From assembly GCF_004801375.1 (NCBI RefSeq), contig NZ_SSNZ01000001.1, forward strand, positions 962,606 through 1,026,605: 64,000 nucleotides of DNA, given 5' to 3'. Positions within the stretch are counted from its first letter, which is position 1, and each line of letters starts with the position of its first letter. Source of the stretch: Flavobacterium supellecticarium. GTDB taxonomy: Bacteria; Bacteroidota; Bacteroidia; Flavobacteriales; Flavobacteriaceae. The position numbers and the translations under genes were made by a program. This document shows positions 1-10,600 of this stretch, one piece after another. The notes beneath the pieces were generated by a model that saw nothing but the letters and a program-made list of their open reading frames with translations, was not told the DNA's origin and did not search any database.

Positions 1-2586
1 AAGTCCTTCCCAGGCAATATCATATCCTTTTGGTAATGATTTTTTAGCCACTTCCCGAACCGCCTGAATCGCTTCGGCTGTGGTATATCCTTTAGCAGGA
101 AGTCCCTGAATCGCAGCCGAGTTGTACATGTTGTAACGGGTAATCTCGTTAGGTCCCTGCGTTTTCTTTAATCGCATAAAGGCTGAATACGGTACCATTT
201 CGCCATGATCATTTTTGATATACAGATTTAAAATATCCGATGGAAGCCTTCTGAATTTAGGATCCGATTGTACATACACTTTAAAGAAACGCTCGAATTT
301 AATGAATCCCTGTTCGTAGGTACTACCAATAAGGATGTCCAGATTCTCCATTGCTTTTCCGATAGATACTCCTTTTTGCATGGCCAGTTGATTGTCTATC
401 TCCAGTTCATATTGTGGATAGTTGGCCGCGAAGAACGTGAACAAACCGGTTAACTCTTTACGTTTACCCAGATCTTCCATAAACTTTTTGTTTATCTTAT
501 CGAAGTCTTTGTAATCGACCGTAGTACTCTTATCCAAAAGACGCATTGAGAAACCTCCTGATGAACCAAATCCTGGAATGGCCGGCGGTTCGAAAAACTC
601 AATTTTCGCACCAAGTCCTTTGGTTTTCTCTTCTAACTCTTCCATGATTTCTGTAACCGTATGCTTTCTATCCGACCATTCTTTTAGGTTGATCAAACAT
701 GTACCGGCATTGGATCCCCTACCTTCCGTCATGATCTCATAACCTGCCAGTGAGGACACTGATTCTACACCATCCACGTGCTCACAAATTTTTTGTAAGC
801 GTTGCGAAACCTGGTTAGTCGTTTCCAATGTCGATCCCGGAGGTGTCTGAATAATCGCATAAATTGTTCCCTGATCTTCACTTGGAATAAATCCGGACGG
901 AAGAATCTTATTCACAAAGAAAGTACCGGCACAGAAGGCTATCAATACTCCGAATGTTAGCCATCTTCTACTTACAATTGATTTCAGTAGGCTTACATAT
1001 TTACCGGTCATTTTATCAAAAACACGGTTAAAACTGTCCAAACTTTTGGTCAGTAAATTCTTTTTAGTCTCTTTTCCATGGTTATTTTTCAATAACATCG
1101 CACACAATACCGGTGTCAGCGTAAGTGCAATCAGGGCCGAAATTACAATCGAACTCGCCATCGTAATGGAGAACTGGCGGTAGAACGTTCCAACAGGTCC
1201 GGACATAAAGGATATCGGTACAAATACAGACACCATTACCGCTGTAATTGCGATAATTGCACCACTAATTTCACCCAATACTAATTTCACCGCCTGATAT
1301 GGCGTTATGTGTGGGAATTCTTCAAATTTGGCATGAACTGCCTCGACGACGACGATCGCATCATCGACCACAATACCAATGGCCAGTACAAGAGCAAAAA
1401 GGGTTACCAGGTTGATCGAGATTCCAAAAAACTGAATAACAAAGAAGGCACCAATTAAGGAAACCGGAACCGCTAATATCGGAATCAGCGTGGAACGCCA
1501 GTCACCGAGGAAGATAAATACTACCAGTGCCACTAATATAAAGGCATCACGCAAGGTATCGACAACCTGTTCCATTGAAGCATCCAGGAATTTCGATACG
1601 TCATAACTGATTTTATAGTCCAATCCCGGCGGGAAGGTTTCTTTCATTTCCTCCAGCTTGGCTTTTACCTGTTTGATTACATCGTTGGCATTACTACCGT
1701 AATTTTGTTTTAATACAATTGAAGCCGAAGGATGTCCATCTAAATTGGAATAGATATCGAAGAATTCACTCCCCAGTTCCGCCCGTCCGATATCTTTTAA
1801 TCGGATACTTTCCCCATCTGCATTGGCCCGGATAATTACATTTTCATATTCTGATGGTTCACTATAACGTCCTTTATACGTTAAAACGTATTCCAGAGAT
1901 TGTGCCTGAATACCGGAACTTTGCCCGATACGTCCCGGACGTCCCACGATACTCTGTTCGCCCAGCGCTTTCATTACTTCATCTACTGAAACATTATACG
2001 CTCGCATACGATCCGGATTTAACCAAATACGCATCGCATAGGTTCTACTTCCTAATATCTGAGATCGGGCAACCCCTTTAATACGGTTAATCTCAGGAAG
2101 CATTTTTACGTTGGCATAATTGTACAGGAATTTTTCATCCATGTTTTTGCCTTTCGCATACAGGTTGATATACATCAACATACTGGGCTGGATCGGTGTT
2201 ATCACCACCCCTTCCCGTTGTACCAGTTCGGGTAGTAACGGCATTACCTGATCCACCCTTGTTTTGACCCTTACCACTGCCTGATTCGGATCGGTACCGG
2301 GTTCGAAGATGATTCTTAAAGTCGCTTCACCGGCACTGGTTGCATCGGTTGCCATATAACGCATATCCTGAACTCCATTGATGGCATTTTCTAATGTGAT
2401 CAACGTTGATTTCACCAATACATCGGCGCTGGATCCCGGATAAGCGATAAAAATATTTACTGTTGTTGGCGCAATATCTGGAAATTGCGATGTGGGCAAC
2501 TGTTTAATTGCCAGGGAGCCCATAAAGACAATCATAATCGAAATTACAATCGCAAATACAGGTCTATGTATAAATTTACTAAACAT
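1..2586 (-). CDS. RND efflux permease (AcrB/HAE-1 type), 3' end beyond window
   Basis: Inner-membrane proton-driven multidrug exporter subunit. I translated 862 codons from the ATG at 2586 without a stop; the family is about 1040 residues, so roughly 180 residues lie past the left edge. Visible are the first membrane segment (residues 9-29), the porter domain, membrane segments at about 345-365, 368-388 and 394-415, and the proton-relay Asp pair at 408-409 within GIVVDDAIVVVE. The adaptor gene lies 23 bp upstream on the same strand, and the usual third part, a TolC-like outer-membrane factor, would be expected beyond the left edge (inference). Substrates cannot be told from sequence. Confidence 0.93.
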   Translation of the reverse strand, partial: MFSKFIHRPVFAIVISIMIVFMGSLAIKQLPTSQFPDIAPTTVNIFIAYPGSSADVLVKSTLITLENAINGVQDMRYMATDATSAGEATLRIIFEPGTDPNQAVVRVKTRVDQVMPLLPELVQREGVVITPIQPSMLMYINLYAKGKNMDEKFLYNYANVKMLPEINRIKGVARSQILGSRTYAMRIWLNPDRMRAYNVSVDEVMKALGEQSIVGRPGRIGQSSGIQAQSLEYVLTYKGRYSEPSEYENVIIRANADGESIRLKDIGRAELGSEFFDIYSNLDGHPSASIVLKQNYGSNANDVIKQVKAKLEEMKETFPPGLDYKISYDVSKFLDASMEQVVDTLRDAFILVALVVFIFLGDWRSTLIPILAVPVSLIGAFFVIQFFGISINLVTLFALVLAIGIVVDDAIVVVEAVHAKFEEFPHITPYQAVKLVLGEISGAIIAITAVMVSVFVPISFMSGPVGTFYRQFSITMASSIVISALIALTLTPVLCAMLLKNNHGKETKKNLLTKSLDSFNRVFDKMTGKYVSLLKSIVSRRWLTFGVLIAFCAGTFFVNKILPSGFIPSEDQGTIYAIIQTPPGSTLETTNQVSQRLQKICEHVDGVESVSSLAGYEIMTEGRGSNAGTCLINLKEWSDRKHTVTEIMEELEEKTKGLGAKIEFFEPPAIPGFGSSGGFSMRLLDKSTTVDYKDFDKINKKFMEDLGKRKELTGLFTFFAANYPQYELEIDNQLAMQKGVSIGKAMENLDILIGSTYEQGFIKFERFFKVYVQSDPKFRRLPSDILNLYIKNDHGEMVPYSAFMRLKKTQGPNEITRYNMYNSAAIQGLPAKGYTTAEAIQAVREVAKKSLPKGYDIAWEGL

Positions 2587-2609
2587 GTTTTCTCTTTTTA
2601 GTTATTCGA

Positions 2610-3695
2610 TTATTCTGCATATAGCTCTAAATGCGACATAACATATTCGGGCTTCTCAAATTTGTAATTGATTTTTTCATTCTCTTTTACAAGACGAATT
2701 CCTTCGATAAGCACCTTATCAGTAAGTGCCAGGCCACTTTTAATCACGAAAATATGTGGTAATTCTGCTGCGATTTGAATTTCTCTTGATCGCAATACAT
2801 TGTCTTTATCAACTACATATACATACTTTTTGTCCAGGACTTCAAAAGTTGCTTTTTGAGGAATCAGGATGGCATTTTTAAGAGGAATTCCCATTTTGAT
2901 ATTCCCCGTTTCCCCGTGGCGTAACAATCCTTTCGGGTTCGGGAATGTTGCTCTGAAGGCAATATTTCCGGTTTCATTATTAAACTCTCCTTCAATCGTT
3001 TCTACCACACCTGAATGATCAAACATTTTATTGTTTGCCATTAACAGGCCTACTTTCGGAGCACTATCACTTTTCACCTTGGCTTTATAATCCAGATACT
3101 CAGCCTCCGGTACATTATAATATACCCACATTTTACTGTTATCCGAAAGATTGGTTAACAGATCACCTTCCTCTACAAGGCTTCCCTGTCTTACATGAAA
3201 ACGGTCGATGATCCCGTCGAACGGAGCGCGGATTTCGGTAAATCCAAGGTGTACTTGTGTTAGCGCTAATTCGGCTTTTGCCTTATCCAATTTCGCTTTC
3301 GCCATAGCCAATTCATTTGGCGCAACTACATTTTTATCGGCAAGTCGTTTGGTATTTTTATATTCAATTTCGGCAAAACTCGCTTCAGCAGCTGCTTTTT
3401 GTGTTTCTGCCTGGTATAATTTTGGCATGATCTGGAATAACAATTGTCCTTTTTTAACAAATTGTCCTTCATCTACAAAAATTTTCTCCAGATATCCACG
3501 TTCCTGAGCTCTAAGCTCAATATGTTGAATGGAGTGAATCTGGGACACATAATCCTTTGTAATCATTGTATCCTTTTGAACAGGATTGGTTACCAGATAT
3601 TTCACCTGATCTTCTTTTTCGTTTTCTTTTTTTGACGTACAGCCAATGGAACACAACAAGGTACATAACCCTGTGAGCATTAGGATTTTCTTCAT
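2610..3695 (-). CDS. RND efflux periplasmic adaptor, lipoprotein (AcrA/HlyD family)
   Basis: Membrane-fusion subunit that couples the permease encoded just downstream to an outer-membrane channel. The N-terminus is a lipoprotein signal peptide with the likely lipidated Cys at residue 19 (CSIGC). A lipoyl/barrel-sandwich half follows at about 48-75 (GYLEKIFVDEGQFVKKGQLL), then an alpha-helical hairpin (about 80-145), the second lipoyl half (EIRAPFDGIID, about 154-175) and beta-barrel plus membrane-proximal domains. At 361 residues it has normal family length. It is the first gene of the visible operon. No local regulator of the TetR or two-component type is adjacent. Confidence 0.92.
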   Translation of the reverse strand: MKKILMLTGLCTLLCSIGCTSKKENEKEDQVKYLVTNPVQKDTMITKDYVSQIHSIQHIELRAQERGYLEKIFVDEGQFVKKGQLLFQIMPKLYQAETQKAAAEASFAEIEYKNTKRLADKNVVAPNELAMAKAKLDKAKAELALTQVHLGFTEIRAPFDGIIDRFHVRQGSLVEEGDLLTNLSDNSKMWVYYNVPEAEYLDYKAKVKSDSAPKVGLLMANNKMFDHSGVVETIEGEFNNETGNIAFRATFPNPKGLLRHGETGNIKMGIPLKNAILIPQKATFEVLDKKYVYVVDKDNVLRSREIQIAAELPHIFVIKSGLALTDKVLIEGIRLVKENEKINYKFEKPEYVMSHLELYAE

Positions 3696-3850
3696 AATGG
3701 TTTTGCTTTTAAGCAGTATAAAATTTTATTGATTTTTTAGTGTACGGGCATAGATATCCTTACTCCGAAACGGGCAAAAAACCCAGGAGCGCAGTGCCGC
3801 AAAACAAATGTTAGTGGAGATAGCGTTTTAACGCCAATGGTGGTTTGGAA

Positions 3851-4267
3851 TCAAATCCTGATAACGCGGAAGATGATAAATTTTTTGCAGGAAGGCAAAA
3901 ACAAAAAAGGCTTACAAAGTTGTAAGCGCTTTTTTATAGTGTAGTAATCCCTAGCGGGTACTTGTGTGTATAATACGGTAGTAAAATAATTATTTAACTC
4001 CAACCATTTTTTAGAAGACGTCAGTTCATTTTCTTCGGTCTCATTATCGGTAGGATATGTTTTGTCATTTAATTTTTCTACATGGCATGAAGTATAATTT
4101 GTGATATCACTCAGTGCACTGTATACACCAGCGTTCTGAAATTTTTCAGAATTTCCACTTGTTTCATAGCCCAAAAACTGCTGATGTGCCGTACGGGCAA
4201 AAAGCCCGACAGATCCGCTCAGCAGCACAAAACAAAGTGCTATAAAAAGTCTAATTCTTAACTTCAT
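3851..4267 (-). CDS. Small exported protein of unknown function
   Basis: 138 residues that I do not recognise. The first 25 residues form a signal peptide or membrane anchor (basic start, then IALCFVLLSGSVGLF). The middle is polar with no clear domain. The C-terminus is basic and hydrophobic, ending in IIFRVIRI. A terminator-like hairpin (3903-3935) lies inside the last 30 codons, so either the reading frame genuinely runs through it or a frameshift has removed an earlier stop; in another frame a TAG occurs just before the hairpin. It lies upstream of the efflux operon on the same strand, 155 bp away. Confidence 0.5.
   Translation of the reverse strand: MKLRIRLFIALCFVLLSGSVGLFARTAHQQFLGYETSGNSEKFQNAGVYSALSDITNYTSCHVEKLNDKTYPTDNETEENELTSSKKWLELNNYFTTVLYTQVPARDYYTIKKRLQLCKPFLFLPSCKKFIIFRVIRI
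3903..3935. terminator. Terminator-like hairpin inside a reading frame
   Basis: GCTTAC (3910-3915) pairs with GTAAGC (3922-3927) around a 6-nt loop, flanked by an A run on the left and a T run on the right. The short stem and its position within the 3851-4267 reading frame make its function uncertain. Confidence 0.45.
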
Positions 4268-4572
4268 AATAATGGATTCAAAATTATATAAAGTTGTGTA
4301 TACAGACCTTTTATAAAATGTTAAATTTTCAATAAAATAATACGCGTCAATCCAGGCTGTTTTTCCGGTTATGAATCGGTTACAGGCATTTTCAAAACTT
4401 TCAAAAGCGAGAAAACAATTCTTTTAAAAACACATCCCCAAAGCAAGAACCAGAACACAAACAATTATATTTCAAAGCTTTAACAATTAACCCGATAACT
4501 TTCCTACATTTTCATTCTCGAAAACAGTAACCCAATACAATGTCGGTCATCGTATCCATACGTTCTATTTTA
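4268..4572. other. 305-bp AT-rich intergenic stretch, nothing recognised
   Basis: The stretch separates two minus-strand genes. I find no convincing reading frame, RNA gene, strong hairpin or TAnnTTTG box with a matching TTG element. Confidence 0.5.
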
Positions 4573-4935
4573 TTATTTGTGCGTATTTTTCACTACATAA
4601 TTTTTTCGAAACTCGTCCAATTTTTTAGGACTTCTGTTAATTAATCGTTCGTTTAAAGCGACTTCTATGTCTGACATACGATAAAGGCATTTTCCTCTTA
4701 ATTTTGTATACGGCAATAATTCGTCCTTACGCAAACGCTGTAATGTTTTGGTACTAATATGGAATAATTGACATACATCATAATTGTCCATCCATATTTC
4801 CTCCTGCTCTTTTGACGGTTTAGGTTTTGCGTCGTCTGATTTAATGTATTCTTCAATTTTTGCAATTTTTGCTAATAGCATCTGATATGCTTTGCTTTCT
4901 AAAGTAACTAACTCCATAATTTCTGTTTTTTTCAA
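4573..4935 (-). CDS. Helix-turn-helix DNA-binding protein (MerR-like / excisionase-type fold)
   Basis: 120 residues. The C-terminal half fits the small HTH_17-like family common in Bacteroidota: WMDNYDVCQLFHISTKTL (about 48-66) is the start of the winged helix, followed by QRLRKDELLPYTKLRGK and YRMSDIEVAL, the typical wing and helix. The first 45 residues look coiled-coil-like (VTLESKAYQMLLAKIAKIEEYI). A second Met at residue 7 is an alternative start. Such proteins often sit in or beside mobile elements, but no integrase or transfer genes are adjacent here. The neighbouring region downstream on the plus strand is a decayed gene, so this is a low-constraint stretch. The DNA target is unknown. 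Confidence 0.75.
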   Translation of the reverse strand: MKKTEIMELVTLESKAYQMLLAKIAKIEEYIKSDDAKPKPSKEQEEIWMDNYDVCQLFHISTKTLQRLRKDELLPYTKLRGKCLYRMSDIEVALNERLINRSPKKLDEFRKNYVVKNTHK

Positions 4936-5211
4936 TAAACAATAAAAGTTTCGTCTCCGTTAACGTTTTCTAAAAGTATCCCGATTTTTTATTTTTATAA
5001 TCTATTTGGCTCTTTCTTAGTATGTTTTGACCTATAATTCCTTTTTTTAAAACTCGATTTATTTTCTGTTTTCCAAAAGATAGGGTCGTCAAATCGTTAT
5101 AAACAACGCTGCTTAGGTGCTTTTATTCAAATATTTCCCTACTATTGATTACCAAACTATAAATCATTAAATTGATTTCCATTTCGTATAGTAACCTCAA
5201 AATCTGATGAT

Positions 5212-6032
5212 ATGATTAACTTTATCCAAACTGCATTCCGGTTTTTTAATAATACCCGATGTTTTTTTGTTTTTTTGTTTTTTTTCTCCTAATTTTCCTC
5301 ACACCAGAAACTACAAAAACCTGTAAACGTTTGGTTTACAAAGGCTCTAACTATACGATCATCACCGCACGATCCATGGATTGGAAGGACGAAATACCAG
5401 CGAACCTTTGGCTTTTTTCTGGAGGAATGGAACGCAACGGAGAAGCAGGAAAAAACTGTTTGCTTTGAAAATCCAAATATGGTAGTTTGATCACAAGTGC
5501 TTATGATATTTCCACAACCGATGGTATGACTGAGAAAGGTCTTGTTCCGAATGTTTTATGGTTGGTCGAATCAAATATCCGTCTTATGATTTGAATGGAA
5601 CACAAAAAGGACTGGTTATTTCGACATGGGCACAATATGTTCTGGACAATTTTGCGACTATTAGTGAAGCTGTATCGGATTTAAGCAAAGAACGATTTGT
5701 CGTGGCTTCTGATTTTATTCCGGGTACCGATAAATTTACGACACTCCATTTATCGATTTTCGATATTTATGGTGGTAATGCCATTTTTGAATATATTAAT
5801 GGTAAACTGGTTATTCATCACGATCCTACTTATACCGTAATGACCAACTCACCTATTTTTTGAAAAACAGCTGGCTTTACATAATTACTGGAAAAACATT
5901 CCGGGTAACATCATGCTTCCGGGTACCAATCGTGCAGCTGATCGTTTTACCCGAGCCAAATATTACCTGAGTAGATTCCTCAAACAGATGATACCCGAAT
6001 TGCTGTAGGAAGTGTTTTTAGTTTAATCCTGT
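5212..6032 (+). pseudogene. Degraded linear-amide C-N hydrolase (choloylglycine hydrolase / penicillin V acylase family)
   Basis: Translating all three frames gives consecutive pieces of one Ntn-hydrolase. The original start is probably the ATG at 5212. A frameshift in the T tracts (5262-5291) leads to the piece with the nucleophile context KTCKRLVYKG and ARSMDW. A TGA at 5466-5468 sits where a sense codon is expected, then KYGSLITSAYDISTTDGM continues in the same frame. A frameshift near 5575 leads to YPSYDLNGTQKGLVIST; a T insertion near 5861 leads to EKQLALHNYWKNIPG and LPGTNRAADRF; another shift near 5975 precedes DDTRIAVGSVFSL. The C-terminal part of the family is missing. Loss is therefore old and multiple, not a sequencing slip. 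Confidence 0.88.
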
Positions 6033-6059
6033 ATCGTTATTTTAGGACTAGTCATGAAT

Positions 6060-7232
6060 CTATCGGTTAATTAACAGCTTTTTATGTACTTTAAAGCGTT
6101 TTTCAATTCCGGTTACCTCAACCCAATACATTCCTCCATTGGGTAAATCTCTTACCGTTATCGTTCCGTTACCAGATATTAATTTACATTTTTCATGGAT
6201 AATTTCTCTCCCGATTCCGTCATACACAATAACAGTACAAGCTTCGTTTTCATATTGCTGATGTCCACTCAAACGAATATTGATCTGATTTCCTGTGAGC
6301 GGATTTGGATAAACCGCTAATTCTGTTTGCAAAGCTTCCCACGACGGATTCGCAAGTGTACTCGTTTTTTTGAAAAATTTCCAGATTTCATCGGTATAGG
6401 AAATATCGCTATTATCTTCATCGTTTAGCCATCTGTGAAAACCGCCATTTATTTTAAACAATTCGATTATAGCGTTATTAAAATCGCTGGTATACCGATA
6501 ATGATCTACAGTAAAACCATCATTAATCCGATCCGGTAAAAAATGATGTTCCGCCTCCGGCTTACTTTTATTATTTTTTTTCCAGAACGCTAACATCATA
6601 CTCACATTACTCCCATATGCATTATTCATATACGCCACCACACTATCTCCTGTACCGTGAAAATGAGCAATTGAAACGGGTCGAACCGAAATTGTTTCCA
6701 GCATAGGTAGCAAACTTTCACCTATGGTTCCGGCCACAGAAGCAAAAGCAGTTATTTTATCATTTAATTCCAAAGCCAACCTATGCACCATAAAACCGCC
6801 CATCGAAAATCCAAAAGCAAATACCTTATCCGGAACAATTGCATATTGTTCGGAAATCATAACAATCAGCGTTCTAATGAAGTCCACATCATCAATGCTT
6901 TCATTAAATTGTTTTCCGGGGCCTATCCCTGCACCGGAATTCCACGCCGTATACCCCAGAATTGTATCGTGCAATGCCTGTGGGCAAACGACAATGATTT
7001 GCTCCTGATTGGCCAAACGTTCTATATTTATGGTTTTACTAAATGCCTCCGCGGTGTCACTCATTCCATGTAATGCCATAATTAAAGAAGTCGATTGGGA
7101 AGGTTGAAAATTTTCCGGTATGTAGAGCCGGTATTCCCGTTCGAGAGTATTATGCGAGATTGTCCTATTAAACCATTGTGCCATTGCTGGACAGGTTAGC
7201 ATTATCAAAAGTCCAAAAATTACTTTTTTCAT
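6060..7232 (-). CDS. Secreted esterase of the PHB-depolymerase-like family with T9SS signal
   Basis: An alpha/beta hydrolase predicted to be exported. A signal peptide covers residues 1-18. The nucleophile elbow GFSMGG places Ser143; Asp196 (HGTGDS) and His266 (GGFHRW) complete the triad, with the oxyanion region around ALHG (53-56). These are features of the LpqC/feruloyl-esterase/PHB-depolymerase group. Residues from about 300 on are a T9SS type A sorting domain: ELAVYPNPLTGNQINI, then VIVYDGIGREI and a basic end KVHKKLLINR. Cleavage during T9SS export is expected. The true substrate could be a polyester or an acetylated or feruloylated polysaccharide. The gene stands alone, ending close to the upstream pseudogene. 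Confidence 0.85.
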   Translation of the reverse strand: MKKVIFGLLIMLTCPAMAQWFNRTISHNTLEREYRLYIPENFQPSQSTSLIMALHGMSDTAEAFSKTINIERLANQEQIIVVCPQALHDTILGYTAWNSGAGIGPGKQFNESIDDVDFIRTLIVMISEQYAIVPDKVFAFGFSMGGFMVHRLALELNDKITAFASVAGTIGESLLPMLETISVRPVSIAHFHGTGDSVVAYMNNAYGSNVSMMLAFWKKNNKSKPEAEHHFLPDRINDGFTVDHYRYTSDFNNAIIELFKINGGFHRWLNDEDNSDISYTDEIWKFFKKTSTLANPSWEALQTELAVYPNPLTGNQINIRLSGHQQYENEACTVIVYDGIGREIIHEKCKLISGNGTITVRDLPNGGMYWVEVTGIEKRFKVHKKLLINR

Positions 7233-7591
7233 TAATTCTATTTTTTATTAAAAACTTTCTTTTGTAATCATAAAATAGAAAGTATTATAATGCTCCCAAA
7301 AGTGATGCACTCTTTTTCAAGAAAAATGACTTGTTTGAACAACTTCTCTCATAAAATCCAACCCAATTGAACATATTCGATTTTACCCCATTCAACTGCT
7401 TAACAATTACATCACGTATAGCATAGTTATCAAAAAACACAAATAATTCGCATTACGCCTGTACTTAAACCTAAAAATCTGTCATTTCATTTAACAAATA
7501 ATTTAAACCGGTAACATTCTGTTTAATAAAGAATAACCTACAGCTTACTATAACACAATCTTAGAAACGGTAATTTTTAACACCTAGCCGT
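7233..7591. other. AT-rich divergent intergenic region
   Basis: About 360 bp between the divergent esterase and adhesin genes. It holds many A/T tracts but no reading frame or RNA that I can support; the only element noted is the -7 box that follows it at 7592. Confidence 0.5.
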
Positions 7592-7599
7592 TATGTTTG
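7592..7599 (+). promoter_or_regulatory. -7 box for the adhesin gene
   Basis: TATGTTTG matches the Bacteroidota -7 consensus TAnnTTTG, 42 bp before the ATG at 7642. No TTG is found at the usual 17-19 bp upstream spacing. Confidence 0.5.
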
Positions 7600-7641
7600 T
7601 ATTGTATTGATAATCAATAGTACAACCAAATCTTTTAATTT

Positions 7642-10600
7642 ATGAAAACACATTTACACAAGACAATCGGCAATGCCGGTCTTCTGTTCACGGCCTTACT
7701 GGCCTCGACTGTGATGTGGGGTCAGGTAACCTTACCGGGTACCTCTCCTTACTCCGAAAATTTTAACACCACACCAGGTGCAACGGGAACTACGTATCCT
7801 ACGGGATGGACATCGTATAACGGTACGGCTGTGGACAATGCCATGACAGTGGGTAATGCTACTTCTAGTGGAGGTGCAAACTACAACTATGGGTCAAAAA
7901 TCGGGATCCTTGGTTCTGGAAGTGCATTTGTACCGGGATCAATTGTATTGCGACTAACCAATACAACAGGTAAATCAAACTTAAAAATTTCGTATGATAT
8001 AATCAAAATCAGAGAGCAAGCCCGTAGCAATTCTTTTGATCTTGAGATCAGTACAACCTCAGCTACCAGCGGGTTTACAGCGGTGAGCGGAGGAGCTTAT
8101 GCATCCGGTACACTTGCAGAAGGTACCGTAACCAATTATACGAATATTGATCTTTCTGCCATCGACAATAACACCGGAAACGTATGGATCCGTTGGAAAT
8201 ACGATGAAATCAGCGGATCAGGTAGTCGTGACGGTATTGCTTTAGACAATGTAGTGGTATCATGGTCCGATGCTCCAACAGTAACTACTGTAGCTGCTTC
8301 AGCAATCACAGCGTCTTCAGCTACACTTAACGGTACGCTTAATGCTAATGGAACAACTTCTACTGCTGCTTTTAACTGGGGTACTTCTTCTGCTTACGGA
8401 AACAGCATTGCTGCCAATCCATCATCAGTAAGTGGAACCACTGCTACAGGAATCAGTGCTGTATTAAACACTTTATTACCGAATACACAGTATTTCTTCA
8501 GAGCTGTTGGAACAGCTGGAAGTGCTGTTTCTAACGGAGCAGGTGCTAACTTCTATACCGCTGCCAATGTTCCGGGAATTTTAACTGTGAACAATCCTGG
8601 AATTTACACTTTGGATATCACGGTAAACGCTACAACGCAAAACAATAATCCTGCCGTTACAACCTATGCCATCCGTGAAATCAACGGAAGCTATGTACAG
8701 GCTAACGGTACTTTAGGGGTTAATCCGGTTTGGAGAACTGCTGCTCAATGGGGAACTATTACCGTAACTGGTCTTGCCGACAATACCGCTTATACTTTTA
8801 GTGTAAAAGCCAGAAATCAGGCTACTCCGGCAGTAGAAACTAGCTTTAGTGCCGATGTTACTGCCAGTACTTTAGTAAATACTTTACCAACATTAACTGT
8901 TGGTACAATCCGTACATTCGGAGAGGTTTGTGTGAACCAGTTCTCAGAAGTACGTAACTTTATCGTAGAAGGAATCAACATGACTACAGCTCCTTTGGAA
9001 ATAGGTCCTTTAGCCGGATATGAGTTTTCAGAAACCGCAACAGGTCCTTTCGTTGCTACTTTATCTATCGCTCAGGCTGGTGGTACACTTAATCAGACCG
9101 TATACATCCGTTTTGCTCCAACAACTACAGGTACTCACAACGGAAACATTGCAATTGTTGGTGGTGGTGCTCCGGCTGTTACCATTGCAGCTTCCGGAAC
9201 AGGAATCAACACGCAATCGACTATCACTACAATTGAAGCTGGTGCTTTAACAGCTGCTACTGCTAAAGTTACCTCTGAAGTAAGTGCCGAAGGATGTTCG
9301 ACTGTAACAGAAAGAGGAATTGTTTATAGTACATCGGCTAACCCGGTAATCGGTGGAACCAATGTAATCAAGGTTACAGATGCCGGAACCGGTATCGGAA
9401 ATTATGTTACCAGCTTATCGGGTTTAATTGGAGGCACAGTGTACTATACAAAAGGATACAGTGTTAATAACGGTGGAACTACCTACGGTCAGGAATTGAC
9501 TTTCACTACAGCTCCGGTTATTGCTCCTGTTGCTACAGATGCAACTAACGTATCACACAACAGTTTCACAGCCAACTGGGATGCTTCAGAAGGAGCTGCC
9601 AGCTACCGTCTTGACGTAAGTGAATCGGCTACTTTTGGTTCTTCAGCTCCGGCTACTGATCTTTTCTTCTCCGAATATGTAGAAGGTACATCAACAAACA
9701 AATATGTGGAAATCTATAACGGAACGGGTGCTGCTGTTAACTTATCAGACTACCGTGTACGTTTATATTCAAACGGAAGCTCTAGTGCTTCTGGTTCGGC
9801 AAATGACGTACAATTATCCGGTACTTTAGCTAACGGAAGCACTATAGTGTTACGTAACTCGGGAGCTTCTATCTACTCCGGAACAGCTACAGTGGTGGCT
9901 TCAGTTAACTTCAACGGCAATGATGCTGTAGCGCTTTACAAAGTTTCAACAAACGCTAACGTAGATATCATCGGAAGAATCGGTCAAGATCCGGGAGCAG
10001 CCTGGACAAGCGGTTCAGTAAGCACTCTTGATCAAACTTTAGTTCGTAAAGCTTTTGTAACATCTGGTGTAACGGTAAATCCAACTTCAGGATTCCCTAC
10101 ATTGGCTACAGAATGGGATGCTTTACCATTAAACGATGTATCCAACTTAGGGACACACACTTTTGCGGGTATCGCTCCTTCATTTGTTGCCGGTTATGAT
10201 AACCTAACCGTAAATGGTACACAACATAACGTAACAGGCTTAACTCCTGAAAAACACTACTACTACCGTGTAAGAGCTGTTGCCGGAAACACAAGTGACA
10301 ACTCAAACACTATCGAAGTAGTTACGATCGCGAACACACAACCTACATTCACGGTAACCGCATTGACTAACTTCGGTGACGTTTGTAGTAACACTGTAAG
10401 TGCTGTACAAAACTTTACTTTATCCGGAATCAACCTTACTACTGATGCTATCGAAGTAGGACCAGCTGCTGGTTTCACTTTTGCAACTGATGCTGCGGGA
10501 CCATTTACATCGACTCTTTCATTAACACAAGCCGGAGGAACCTATACTCAGGTTATCTATGTACGTTTTGAGCCTACAACTGTAGCCGCTTATAACGAAA

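Noticed and set aside
1854..2081. Plus-strand frame of 75 codons across the permease gene
   Set aside because: It lies wholly inside the well-supported RND permease on the other strand.
3696..3850. Small gene or riboswitch before the efflux operon
   Set aside because: 155 bp with no open frame of note and no structure matching a known class.
9020..9250. Frame of 76 codons inside the adhesin gene
   Set aside because: A by-product of the Thr/Ala/Gly-rich coding sequence in another frame; low-complexity product rich in Leu, Gln and Val.
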